DNA of 64,000 bases, taken from positions 1-64,000 of the forward strand of contig NZ_JAAGLY010000011.1 of assembly GCF_010548375.1 (NCBI RefSeq). Direction: 5' to 3'. The notes under the pieces are model-generated. The model made no database searches, was not told the DNA's origin, and saw nothing but the letters and a program-made list of their open reading frames with translations. This DNA comes from Streptomyces sp. SID13726 (GTDB lineage: Bacteria > Actinomycetota > Actinomycetes > Streptomycetales > Streptomycetaceae). Position 1 is the stretch's first letter. Every line of letters begins with the position of its first letter. This document shows, piece by piece, positions 31,026-39,144 of this stretch. A program made the translations under genes and the position numbers.

Positions 31026-32047
31026 ATGACCGACACGACCGTGCGGATCGACGGGAACACGCTGCGGCTGCCGGGCGGTGCGGCGGTGCGGTTCGTCCGC
31101 ACGCTGCGGCTGCCCGAGACGGGCACGCATCCGCTGCCGCCGGGGCTCGGCGAGTTCCCGGTGCGCCGGGTCTCCGACTACCCGGACACCGTGCCGGAGC
31201 GGTGGCGGGCCCGGGGCGGGGTGATGCTGCCGGTGTATCTGCGGGAGGCGATGTGGCTGAGCTTCGGCGGCACCACCGAGCCCGCCGCGCTCCAGGTCGG
31301 GGTGGGCAAGGTGTGCGCGGTCTCGGGGAAGCCGTGGAGCGACCGGCTCGCCGTGATCCGCAGAACTACGTGGTGCTGCCCCGCCAGCCGTGGCTGGACG
31401 GCATCAACTCCGGCAAGGGGACGGTCCGCCAGTTCGTGGCGGTGCCGCTCGGGCTCGGCGCGACCGTCGAGGGGCAGGTCACCGGCGAGGAGGTCTGGGG
31501 CGGGGTGCAGCTCCAGGCCTTCGGGCTGGTCGAGGAGCGGCTGGCCGAGTGGCGCGAGGCGCAGCGTCGGACACGGTCGGCGGGCGGGCCCGCCATGGCC
31601 TACGGCGCCGCCGTGCCCATGGCGATGGCGGCGCCCCCCGCTCCGACCGCCGCGCCGCGCAGTGCTCCGGCGATGGGCCTCGGCGTCGGCGGCTCCATGC
31701 GCCAGGAGGTCTACCAGGACGACCGGCCCCTGTCCGACTGGGCCGGCACACCGGCCGGTCGGGTCTTCGTGCACCTGGTGACCCCGCCGGAGTGGCGCCG
31801 CATCACCGGCGAGGCCCCGCCGCCGTCCCCCGTGGACCGCGCGGCCTACACCAGGGCGGGACTGCCCTGGTTCGACTACTACGACCAGGACGCCGAGGAT
31901 CTGGCCCCCACGGACGCGCTGGAGGGCGTGAAGCCGGTCGGCGAATGGCTCGGGGACGACCACGAGCCCTGGCAGGCGCCCACGTCACAGCAGGTCAAGC
32001 CGCTGGGGGACGCGCCGGGCAAGCCGGTCGAGGACGGGGACTGGTAG
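31026..32047 (+). pseudogene. Hypothetical gene with a one-base frameshift
   Basis: From the ATG at 31026 the frame encodes a soluble protein (MTDTTVRIDGNTLRLPGG, then VMLPVYLREAMWLSFGG) until about 31349. There the sense shifts by one base and continues as RRDPQNYVVLPRQPWLDGINSGKGTVRQFVAVPLGLGATVEGQVTG to 32047. Adding one C (CTCGC to CTCCGC) would give an uninterrupted protein of about 340 residues. It contains an alanine/proline/methionine-rich stretch in the middle (AMAAPPAPTAAPRSAP) and an acidic end. No domain is recognised. It is either a recent pseudogene or a sequencing error; both halves keep strong coding bias. Confidence 0.65.
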
Positions 32048-32139
32048 CGGGGCGCCGGTGCCCGGGTTGCGTCGGCCGGGTGATCCGGGCGAAGGTGGCT
32101 GTTCACGACCGCGACGATCGATCACCGGAGTGCGCAGGG

Positions 32140-33348
32140 ATGGGCAGTACGAACGGCGGCTGGAGCAGGCGCCGCTTCGTCGGCGTCCTGGCGGGAGCGG
32201 CGGCGGGTGTCACCGGCTGCTCGTCCTCCGGAGGTTCCACGGCGGCTCCGCCACGGTCCCCGGCCCCGTCGGCCACGTCACCCGGCCCGGCCGGTACTCC
32301 CTCCGCGGCGGCCCCGGCCGGCCCCCGCCCGCTCTACCTCGGCACCTACACCTCCGCCGAGGGCGGCGGCACCGGCATCGGCCTGGCGACCTACGACGCC
32401 ACGAGCGGCCGTATCACCGGCAAGGGAACGATCACCGGCGTCGTCAACCCGTCCTATCTCGCGCTGCACCCCGACGGCCGCACCCTGTACGCGGTCGCCG
32501 AGCAGGACTCCGGTGCCGTGACCGCCGTACGCCTGTCCGACCGGGAGGTCCTGGGGAGCCGGAGCACCGGCGGGGCGGGGCCGTGTCATCTGTCGGTGCA
32601 TCCGGGCGGGCGCTGGCTGCTCAGCGCGAACTACGCCGACGGGAGCGTGGCCGTGCACCCGATCGGTTCCGACGGCACGCTCGGCGAGCGCAGGGAGTCG
32701 GTCACGCACTCCAGCCCCGCGCCCGGGCCGGGCCAGGAGGGGCCGCACGCCCACCAGTTCGTCACCAGTCCCGACGGCGGCCATGTGCTCGCCGTCGACC
32801 TGGGCACGGACACGGTCTACAGCTACCGCCTCAACGAACGGACTGGGGCGCTCACGGAGGTCTCGCGGGCGCACACCCGGGCGGGGGCCGGACCGCGGCA
32901 CCTCACCTTCCACCCCGGCGGCCGGTACGCGTACCTGGCCAACGAGGTCGACAACACGGTGGCGGTCTGCGGCTACGACCCGAGGACCGGCCGTCTCTCC
33001 GTCGGGGCGGCGCAGTCCACGGGTACGGGCTCGGGCACCAGCTACCCGGCGCAGCTCCTGGTCACCGCGGACGGCTCCTACGCCTATCTCGCCAACCGGG
33101 GCCACAACAGCCTGACGCGGTACGCGGTGGAGGCAGACGGGGCCCGGCTGCGGCTGCTCGACACCGTGCCGGTGGGTGGTGACTTCCCGCGGCAGATCGC
33201 CTTCTCGCCTAAGGGCACGCTGCTGTTCGCGGCGAATCAGCGGTCGAGCACCGTCAGCGTGTTCCACGTGGACCAGGCGAGCGGTGAACTCCGGCGCGCC
33301 GCGGAGCCGTTCGCCTCACCCGTCGCCGTCTGTGCGCTGCCGCTGTAG
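32140..33348 (+). CDS. Lactonase-family beta-propeller lipoprotein (6-phosphogluconolactonase-like)
   Basis: 402 residues. The N-terminus carries both a twin-arginine motif (SRRRFVGVLAG) and a lipobox (GVTGC, Cys27), so it is probably a Tat-exported lipoprotein. A serine/proline/alanine linker (about 28-62) leads into a seven-bladed propeller of the YbhE/lactonase type (LYLGTYTSAEGGGTGIGLATYD, NPSYLALHPDGRTLYAVAE, HPGGRWLLSANYADGSV, PRHLTFHPGGRYAYLANE). Enzymatic activity on a lactone is inferred from the family, but extracellular location argues against classical 6-phosphogluconolactonase. It overlaps the convergent DUF2470 gene by 33 bp. Confidence 0.86.
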   Translation: MGSTNGGWSRRRFVGVLAGAAAGVTGCSSSGGSTAAPPRSPAPSATSPGPAGTPSAAAPAGPRPLYLGTYTSAEGGGTGIGLATYDATSGRITGKGTITGVVNPSYLALHPDGRTLYAVAEQDSGAVTAVRLSDREVLGSRSTGGAGPCHLSVHPGGRWLLSANYADGSVAVHPIGSDGTLGERRESVTHSSPAPGPGQEGPHAHQFVTSPDGGHVLAVDLGTDTVYSYRLNERTGALTEVSRAHTRAGAGPRHLTFHPGGRYAYLANEVDNTVAVCGYDPRTGRLSVGAAQSTGTGSGTSYPAQLLVTADGSYAYLANRGHNSLTRYAVEADGARLRLLDTVPVGGDFPRQIAFSPKGTLLFAANQRSSTVSVFHVDQASGELRRAAEPFASPVAVCALPL

Positions 33349-34041
33349 GGCGCGCGGGCAGGACGCCGCGCTCGCCTGGGTGAGCAGGACGTGCATGCGC
33401 TCGGTGAGCCGTGCGACGTCGTCGGCGGGCGCGTGGAAGGGCAGGCGTACGTCGCCGTGGGCGCGGGCGCGTTCGATGCGCAGTGTCAGTCCGTGCCGGT
33501 CGACGGCGAGGGGCTGGACGCGGACCGCGCCGTGCAGGCTGTCGGAGTCGACGAGCCGGGTGAGCCGCTCGATCGCGTCGGGGTGGCAGTCGGCGAGGTG
33601 GGTGAGCAGACCGGCCTCGGCGGTGGCGAGCGGGTCCGGTGCGGCGGCGGCGAAGTCGTCGAGGTCGATGACGACGGCCCCGGAGGGCCTGCGCAGCACC
33701 ACGCGGGTGGCCTTGAACTCCAGGTGGCCGTCCCCGGGGACGAACCAGCCGGCGATCCACAGCCGGGCGCGGATCCGGCCGCGCACGGGGACGGGTGCCA
33801 CGTCGGCGAACTCCAGGACGGCGGACGGCTCGCCGCGGGGCGCGCAGATCGCGGCCGCGAGCAGGGTGCTGTCCTCGGGCACGTGCAGCAGCACCCGCCC
33901 GTCCTCGGCGACGGTGTGCGCGCCGACGAACTCCTCGCGCCCGCCCTCCGCGGTCACCGCGCAGGACCACGCGGCGGCCAGCACCGACCGGGCGTGTTCC
34001 GCCGCGGAAGGCGCGGCCGTCCAGGTTTGGCTGTCACCCAT
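33316..34041 (-). CDS. DUF2470 protein, iron-regulated
   Basis: 241 residues from the ATG at 34041, with AAGGAGG 6 nt upstream. It matches the DUF2470 group related to the split-barrel heme-utilisation proteins (HugZ-like): AAWSCAVTAEGG, then LEFADVAPVPVRGRIRARLWIAGW, and a C-terminal LTHLADCHPDAIERLTRLVD block typical of DUF2470. A 19-bp iron box lies 12 bp upstream of the start and would overlap the promoter, so repression by a DmdR/IdeR regulator under iron sufficiency is expected. A role in heme or siderophore iron handling is inferred. No siderophore genes are adjacent. Confidence 0.85.
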   Translation of the reverse strand: MGDSQTWTAAPSAAEHARSVLAAAWSCAVTAEGGREEFVGAHTVAEDGRVLLHVPEDSTLLAAAICAPRGEPSAVLEFADVAPVPVRGRIRARLWIAGWFVPGDGHLEFKATRVVLRRPSGAVVIDLDDFAAAAPDPLATAEAGLLTHLADCHPDAIERLTRLVDSDSLHGAVRVQPLAVDRHGLTLRIERARAHGDVRLPFHAPADDVARLTERMHVLLTQASAASCPRALQRQRTDGDG

Positions 34042-34052
34042 CCATTGCCTCC

Positions 34053-34071
34053 TTAGGTAAGCCTTGCCTAA
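34053..34071 (-). promoter_or_regulatory. Iron box (DmdR1/IdeR-type operator)
   Basis: TTAGGTAAGCCTTGCCTAA is a 19-bp dyad with one mismatch and closely matches the actinobacterial iron-box consensus (TTAGGTTAGGCTCACCTAA). It sits immediately upstream of the ribosome-binding site of the DUF2470 gene. Confidence 0.88.
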
Positions 34072-34131
34072 CCTATCGAAGATCGGCGACGAAGCCAACC
34101 TCGGTGGGGACAACGGACGGGTGAATTCCGA

Positions 34132-34740
34132 TCAGGGCCTGAGAACGCCCAACAGGGCCCGGGCGCACAGGTCCCGCACCTGCTCCCGAGAGAGATCCTG
34201 GCCGCGCAGCCACTCCAGGCAGACCGCGGTGGTGAAGGCCAGCCAGCCCCGGACGGCGAGTGGGAGGTCGGGGCGCTCGTCCGCCGCCGGCCCGAACTCC
34301 GGGTCCGCGGCCAGCGCCGCGAGGATCTGCCGCTCCTGTGCGGCCAACGCCCGCTGATAGACCCGGCGCACCGCCTGGTCCCCCGCGGCATCGGCGCGAT
34401 GGAAGGCGCGGAAGCCGTGTGCGTGCGCGTGGACGTACTCCAGATATGTGTCGAGGCCCGCGGTGAGCTGCTCGCGCACCGGGATGCCGGGCACGGCCGC
34501 GGTCATGGCCAGCATCCGCTCGCTCTCCCGCTCGACGACGGCCGCGAAGAAGTCCCGCTTCGTCGGGAAGTAGTGGTAGAGCAGTCCGCGCGAGACGCCG
34601 GCGATCTCGGCGACCTGCTCGATCCACACGTCGTCGTACGGACTCTCCGAGAACAGCCTCGCCCCCACCGACAGGAGCTGCTCGCGGCGCTCCCCGGTGC
34701 TGAGCCTGCGGCGCGTGCGCTCGCCCTGCTTCCCGGCCAT
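34132..34740 (-). CDS. TetR-family transcriptional regulator, divergent to P450
   Basis: 202 residues. The helix-turn-helix is ERREQLLSVGARLFSESPYDDVWIEQVAEIAGVSRGLLYHYFPTKRDFFAAVV, ending in the canonical LLYHYFPTK. A helical ligand-binding domain follows. It is divergent from a heme-only P450 with a 107-bp gap containing two related operator-like elements. This is reminiscent of the TetR-type repressor Bm3R1 beside CYP102A1 of Bacillus megaterium, so a fatty-acid-like effector is possible (inference). TAAAGT ends 6 nt before the ATG, suggesting a leaderless mRNA. Confidence 0.9.
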   Translation of the reverse strand: MAGKQGERTRRRLSTGERREQLLSVGARLFSESPYDDVWIEQVAEIAGVSRGLLYHYFPTKRDFFAAVVERESERMLAMTAAVPGIPVREQLTAGLDTYLEYVHAHAHGFRAFHRADAAGDQAVRRVYQRALAAQERQILAALAADPEFGPAADERPDLPLAVRGWLAFTTAVCLEWLRGQDLSREQVRDLCARALLGVLRP

Positions 34741-34753
34741 GCCCGCACTTTAC

Positions 34754-34768
34754 TTGACGTCGGTTCAA
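34754..34768. promoter_or_regulatory. TetR operator-like element 1
   Basis: TTGACGTCGGTTCAA. Its first six bases could serve as the -35 of the P450 gene. Compared with the reverse complement of element 2 (TTGTACGTGGGTTCAA), it shares TTG, ACGT and GGTTCAA. Confidence 0.5.
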
Positions 34769-34794
34769 CAAGGGGACCAGACTGAGCCGCGCTA

Positions 34795-34810
34795 TTGAAC
34801 CCACGTACAA
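34795..34810. promoter_or_regulatory. TetR operator-like element 2 (inverted copy)
   Basis: TTGAACCCACGTACAA, the inverted counterpart of element 1, about 41 bp away centre to centre. Two inverted copies between a TetR gene and its divergent neighbour suit cooperative repression of both. Confidence 0.5.
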
Positions 34811-34847
34811 CGCGCTGAACTGCCGCTGGACCAAGGGAGATCGCGTC

Positions 34848-36362
34848 ATGGCGGAGACGACGACGGCCACGCGGCCGAGGGGATTCCGCAGTGCCGAGCT
34901 GGGCTGGCCGGAGCTGGACCGCATTCCGCATCCGCCGCGCCGGCTCCCCCTGCTCGGTGACGTCCTGGGGGTCGACCGGGCCACCCCGCTCCAGGACTCC
35001 CTGCGGTTCGCCCGCCAGTTGGGGCCGATCTACCGGCGCAAGGCCTTCGGCCGGGAGTTCGTGTTCACCTGGGGCGCCGATCTGGTGGCGGACCTCGCGG
35101 ACGAGTCACGGTTCGCCAAGCACGTGGGCCTCGGGGTCGCGAATCTGCGGCCGGTCGCCGGGGACGGCCTCTTCACCGCGTACAACCACGAGCCGAACTG
35201 GCAGCTGGCGCACGACGTGCTCGCCCCGGGCTTCAGCCGGGAGGCCATGGCGGCCTACCACCCGATGATGCTGGCCGTGGCCGGCCGGCTGACGGACGCC
35301 TGGGACCGCGAGCAGGCGGCGGGCCGGTCGGTGGACGTCCCCGGGGACATGACCAAGCTGACCCTGGAGACCATCGCGCGGACCGGCTTCGGTCATGACT
35401 TCGGCTCCTTCGAGCGGGACCGGCCGCATCCCTTCGTGACGGCGATGGTGGGCACCCTGTCCTACGCGCAGCGTCTCAACTCCGTGCCGTTCCCCGCTCT
35501 GCTACGACGTGCCGCGCAGCGCAACGCGGACGACATCGCCTACCTCAACCGCATGGTCGACGACCTGGTCCGGACCCGGCGTGCGGCCGGCGGGGACGGT
35601 GATCTGCTGGACCGGATGCTGGAGACGGCCCACCCGGAGACCGGTGAGCGGCTGTCGCCGGAGAACGTCCGCCGACAGGTCATCACCTTCCTGGTGGCGG
35701 GCCACGAGACCACCTCGGGCGCGCTCTCCTTCGCCCTGCACTACCTCTCCCACCACCCCGAGGTCGCGGCACGCGCGCGTGCGGAGGTGGACCGCGTCTG
35801 GGGCTCCACCGCCGTGCCGGACTACGACCAGGTCGCGAAGCTGCGGTACGTGCGCCGGGTGCTCGACGAGTCGCTGCGGCTGTGGCCGACCGCGCCCGCA
35901 TTCGCCCGGGAGGCCGTCGAGGACACCGTGCTGGCCGGCAGGCACCCGATGCGCCGCGGCGCCTGGACGCTGGTGCTCACGCCGATGCTCCAGCGCGATC
36001 CCGGGGTGTGGGGCGCCGACGCGGAGCTCTTCGACCCGGACCGCTTCGACCCCAAGGCCGTACGGTCCCGGCCCCCGCACGTCTTCAAGCCGTTCGGCAC
36101 CGGGGCACGGGCCTGCATCGGACGGCAGTTCGCGCTGCACGAGGCCACGCTGGTCCTCGGGCTGCTGCTGCGCCGCTACGAGCTGGTCGCCGACCCCGGC
36201 TATCAGCTCAAGGTGACGGAGCGGCTGACGCTGATGCCGGAGGGGCTGCGGCTGAACCTGGAGCGACGGGAGGCCCGGGGTGCCGAGGCCGCTCCCGGAG
36301 CGGACCTCGACGAGACCTCGCCCTCAGGGTCGCGCTGCCCAGTGCACGGGGTGGGTGACTGA
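34848..36362 (+). CDS. Cytochrome P450, CYP102/CYP147-like heme protein without reductase
   Basis: 504 residues. Motifs are complete: I-helix VAGHETTSGALSF, K-helix DESLRLWP (ExxR kept), heme loop FKPFGTGARACIGRQFALHE. Many segments parallel the heme domain of the fused P450 at 22.9-26.1 kb (for example FTAYNHEPNW and FGHDFGSFERD versus FTAYNDEPNW and FGYDFGSFGRD), so the two are relatives. Instead of flavin domains, this one ends with a short acidic tail closing in SRCPVHGVGD, a Cys-Pro ending. Fatty-acid hydroxylation is the likely activity, with electrons from separate partners not found nearby. It overlaps the next gene by 39 bp. Confidence 0.92.
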   Translation: MAETTTATRPRGFRSAELGWPELDRIPHPPRRLPLLGDVLGVDRATPLQDSLRFARQLGPIYRRKAFGREFVFTWGADLVADLADESRFAKHVGLGVANLRPVAGDGLFTAYNHEPNWQLAHDVLAPGFSREAMAAYHPMMLAVAGRLTDAWDREQAAGRSVDVPGDMTKLTLETIARTGFGHDFGSFERDRPHPFVTAMVGTLSYAQRLNSVPFPALLRRAAQRNADDIAYLNRMVDDLVRTRRAAGGDGDLLDRMLETAHPETGERLSPENVRRQVITFLVAGHETTSGALSFALHYLSHHPEVAARARAEVDRVWGSTAVPDYDQVAKLRYVRRVLDESLRLWPTAPAFAREAVEDTVLAGRHPMRRGAWTLVLTPMLQRDPGVWGADAELFDPDRFDPKAVRSRPPHVFKPFGTGARACIGRQFALHEATLVLGLLLRRYELVADPGYQLKVTERLTLMPEGLRLNLERREARGAEAAPGADLDETSPSGSRCPVHGVGD

Positions 36363-37151
36363 GCCCGGCAGCCGGGTGCCCGCACTGCCCCTGGCCGCGT
36401 TCAGCTGGGGCTGAGTGAGGAAGAACGCGCCGGTCAGGTCCGCGTCCGTGAGGTCGGCGTCCCGCAGGTCGGCACCGATGAGGTCCGCGTCGCGCAGATC
36501 GGCGCCGGTGAGGTCGGCGGCGATGAGGTAGGCACCGCGGAGCGTGGCCCCGCGCAGATCGGCGCCCTTGAGGCGGGCGCCCATCAGGTCGGCGCCCCGG
36601 CGGTTCCTCTTCCTGCCCTTGGTGCCGGTTCCGGCCCGCGCCAGTTCGCTGGTCCTCAGGAGCAGGACGTTGGCCTCCTGCCGGTGCGCGGGCACGTCCA
36701 GCGCGGTCAGCTCCTCAGGCGTCCCCTGAGCCAGCGCCTCGGTCCGCTCCCGCAACCGGCGCAGGTCGGCGTGGACCGGGCGGGCCGCGGGCAGGGTCAG
36801 GGCCTCGGTGAGGTACCAGAGCAGTTCGTGGAGCTGGCGCACCACGGGGAACACGTCGGTCATGAGCCGGGCCTGCTCGGGGGTGCCGGTACGCCAGTCC
36901 CGGCCGCCGAAGGTGACCTGCGAGACCCGCTGTCCGGCGCCGAAGCAGTCGTAGACCGTGCATCCGCTGAAGCCCTCGGCGCGCAGCCTGGCGTGGATGC
37001 CGCAGCGGTGGTCGCCGCGGAGGTTGGGACAGGGCTTGCCGGCCGGCTTGTCGAGGGCGAAGTCCGCGGAGGCGGTGAAGGGCAGGGCCACACAGCACAG
37101 TCCGAAACAGCGCTCGCAGTCGCCGCGCAGGTCGGTCACTTGTTCAGGCAT
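36324..37151 (-). CDS. Cys-rich (YkgJ-like) domain fused to pentapeptide repeats
   Basis: 275 residues from the ATG at 37151. The first ~75 residues carry a metal-binding-like cysteine pattern (CERCFGLCC, then CPNLRGDHRCGIH and GCTVYDC) resembling YkgJ-type zinc/iron-chelating domains. A helical middle follows. Residues about 185-250 are pentapeptide repeats (ADLMGARLKGADLRGATLRG, ADLTGADLRDADLIGADLRD) forming a right-handed beta-helix. The function of this fusion is not known. Pentapeptide proteins can mimic DNA or act as scaffolds. TAGGCT ends 7 nt before the ATG, suggesting a leaderless mRNA. It overlaps the P450 gene by 39 bp. Confidence 0.8.
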   Translation of the reverse strand: MPEQVTDLRGDCERCFGLCCVALPFTASADFALDKPAGKPCPNLRGDHRCGIHARLRAEGFSGCTVYDCFGAGQRVSQVTFGGRDWRTGTPEQARLMTDVFPVVRQLHELLWYLTEALTLPAARPVHADLRRLRERTEALAQGTPEELTALDVPAHRQEANVLLLRTSELARAGTGTKGRKRNRRGADLMGARLKGADLRGATLRGAYLIAADLTGADLRDADLIGADLRDADLTDADLTGAFFLTQPQLNAARGSAGTRLPGSVTHPVHWAARP

Positions 37152-37296
37152 CACCGCAAGCCTAACGGGCCGCCGGAGCCGGACTCACCGATGAGTTCGC
37201 TGCGATGTGGGGGTCTGCACATACGACGGAATACAGGCTCGGCTGCCCCGGAGACAGGCCGTAGGAGGCAGGAGCCGACCGTACCGAGGAGACGTC

Positions 37297-37497
37297 ATGT
37301 GCACCCACCAGCCCCCGTGCCCCACCGTCGACCGTCCGGCCCGTCGCGCCGCGGTGGTCGTCTCGGCCCATCCCGAACAGGGCTGGAGCCTGCTGTGCGA
37401 CGGCACCATCGTCTTCGACGACACCGGCGAGCTGCGGCCCGACGGACGGGTCGTGGGCCCGCACCGGACGCTCGGCGCGCTGGCCGTGGCCGCCTGA
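37297..37497 (+). CDS. DUF5999 family small protein
   Basis: 66 residues with a GAGGAGA ribosome-binding site 5-10 nt before the ATG. The sequence MCTHQPPCPTVDRPARRAAV, then HPEQGWSLLCDGTIVFDDTGELRPDGRVVGPHR, matches the short DUF5999 family common in Streptomyces. The N-terminal Cys/His pair plus later Cys might bind a metal (speculative). Function unknown. It ends one base before the convergent sigma-factor gene. Confidence 0.85.
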   Translation: MCTHQPPCPTVDRPARRAAVVVSAHPEQGWSLLCDGTIVFDDTGELRPDGRVVGPHRTLGALAVAA

Positions 37498-37498
37498 G

Positions 37499-38386
37499 TC
37501 AGCCGGTGCCCGGCAGCCGGAGACGGGCGAGCCGGTCAGGGTCGGCCAGGACGTGCAGGGCGGCGATCCGGTCCTCGGTGACGGTGACGCCCACCACCGA
37601 CAGCGGCCTGCCCTCCGGGACGTTCACGACCCCGACCCCGCCGTTGACCCGGGCGAGCCGCGCGCTGTGGGCGAACTCCGGGAACAGCAGGGCCTGTTCG
37701 GCCACCGCTTCGGCGCCGCGCACCACCCTGGAGGCGGCGGCGCCGGTCGGCACCCCGGAGTCGGCGCGCAGGACGACGTCGGGGTGGAGCACGGCGATCA
37801 GGGCCGCGAGGTCGCCCGCCTTGGACGCGGCCAGGAACTCCTCCAGGATCGCGCGCTGTCTGCCCAGGTCGGGCTCCGTGGCCGGAGCGGCGCCCCGGAC
37901 CCGGCTGCGGGCTCGGCCGGCCAGTCGCGCGGTGGCGGCCGGGGTGCGCCCCAGGATCGGCGCGACGGCGGCGAAGGGCACGGCGAACATGTCGTGCAGC
38001 ACGAACGCGAGGCGCTCGGCGGGCTCCAGGTCCTCCAGCGCCACCAGGAGCGCGAGGCCGACCGCGTCTGCGTGCGCGGCCTCCTGTTCCGGGTCGGTCC
38101 AGGACAGCGGGCCGATCACGGGGTCGGGGACGAAGGCGTCCCCCTGGGAAGCCTCAGGGGCCGAGGTGCGTGAGCGCAGCCGGTCGAGGCAGATCCGGCC
38201 GACTGCCGTGGTGAGCCCGGCCCTCAGGTCCTCGCTGCGCTCCCCCTCGTCGCGGTCGAGTCCGAGCCAGGTCTCCTGGACCGCCTCCTCCGCCCCGCTC
38301 AGCGAGCCGAGCAGCCGGTAGGCCACCGCCAGCAGATGCTCGCGGTGCTCCTGGAAGCGCTCCGCGAGCGGTTCCGTTCCGTTCAC
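37499..38386 (-). CDS. ECF sigma factor with SnoaL-like C-terminal domain (ECF41/SigJ type)
   Basis: 295 residues from a GTG. Region 2 is FQEHREHLLAVAYRLLGSLSGAEEAVQETWLGLDR and region 4 is LEPAERLAFVLHDMFAVPFAAVAPILGRTPAATARLAGRAR. The extra ~110 residues (ILEEFLAASKAGDLAALIAVLHPDVVLRAD to the end) form a SnoaL/NTF2-like domain, the regulator built into ECF41 sigma factors in place of an anti-sigma protein. ECF41 genes usually neighbour a carboxymuconolactone decarboxylase or oxidoreductase target. None is adjacent here, so the regulon is unknown. Confidence 0.9.
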   Translation of the reverse strand: MNGTEPLAERFQEHREHLLAVAYRLLGSLSGAEEAVQETWLGLDRDEGERSEDLRAGLTTAVGRICLDRLRSRTSAPEASQGDAFVPDPVIGPLSWTDPEQEAAHADAVGLALLVALEDLEPAERLAFVLHDMFAVPFAAVAPILGRTPAATARLAGRARSRVRGAAPATEPDLGRQRAILEEFLAASKAGDLAALIAVLHPDVVLRADSGVPTGAAASRVVRGAEAVAEQALLFPEFAHSARLARVNGGVGVVNVPEGRPLSVVGVTVTEDRIAALHVLADPDRLARLRLPGTG

Positions 38387-38440
38387 GCCACCCCCGTGTC
38401 GTCCGTGAAAGCGAGACGATCACATCATGCACGGCGACGG

Positions 38441-39052
38441 TCAATAGCGTTGTGCCTTCGCCAGCTTGGGTGTCAGCACCGAGTCTGCGGGCTTGCGGCT
38501 GACGGCGACGGGCTGGGCCTTCTCCCCCGGCTTCAGGTCCTCGGCGCCGACGTACCGGGTCTCCACGGTCTTGCCCGAGGAGTCGAGGAAGTCGACCTGG
38601 ACGGCGTACGAGGCCGTGCTGTCGGTCTTGTTGGTGATGGTGACGACCACGGCGAGCAGCCCGCCGGTCTCCGAGCGCGGCTTGCCCGTCATGGTGACGT
38701 CGGACATCGCGTTGCCCTGCCCGTCGACCTCGGCCAGTTCGGTCCGCGCCGCCTTGTTGGCACGCTCCACCTCGGCGGAGACGGAGGCCTCGAAGGCGGA
38801 GGCTGCCGCCGAGGCGGACGCGGCGCGCTCGGAGACCTCCGCGCGCACCGAGGCCTCGGCCGACGCAAGGGCGGAGGCCGCGTTGCCGGAGAAGGACGCC
38901 GTGGCCGGGGCGGTGGGCGTCGCCGAGGGGGTCGAGGAGTCGCCGGAGTCGTCGTCGCCACCGCACGCCGTCAGGGTGAGCGCGCTCGCGGCGGCCAGGG
39001 CCATGGCGAGGGCGGTGATCCGGGACCGTCCGTGGGGTGACGGTGTGCTCAT
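38441..39052 (-). CDS. Secreted lipoprotein with FxLYD-like domain
   Basis: 203 residues. Signal peptide with lipobox LTLTAC (Cys30). A Ser/Thr/Pro linker is followed by an alanine-rich charged helix, probably coiled coil, at about 55-105 (SALASAEASVRAEVSERAAS, then FEASVSAEVERANKAAR). The C-terminal ~95 residues look like an FxLYD immunoglobulin-like domain (LLAVVVTITNKTDSTASYAVQVDFLDSSGKTVET). It should be tethered to the outer face of the membrane. Partner and role are unknown. GAGAGGAC lies 8 nt before the ATG. Confidence 0.8.
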   Translation of the reverse strand: MSTPSPHGRSRITALAMALAAASALTLTACGGDDDSGDSSTPSATPTAPATASFSGNAASALASAEASVRAEVSERAASASAAASAFEASVSAEVERANKAARTELAEVDGQGNAMSDVTMTGKPRSETGGLLAVVVTITNKTDSTASYAVQVDFLDSSGKTVETRYVGAEDLKPGEKAQPVAVSRKPADSVLTPKLAKAQRY

Positions 39053-39144
39053 CGGGTGACGTCCTCTCGGCCTCCGGCAGCGACACAAGGTCGAAATGAA
39101 CCATATGCCGGAATGCCGGGCGGGGCATGTCGTCGCCCGCGGGG

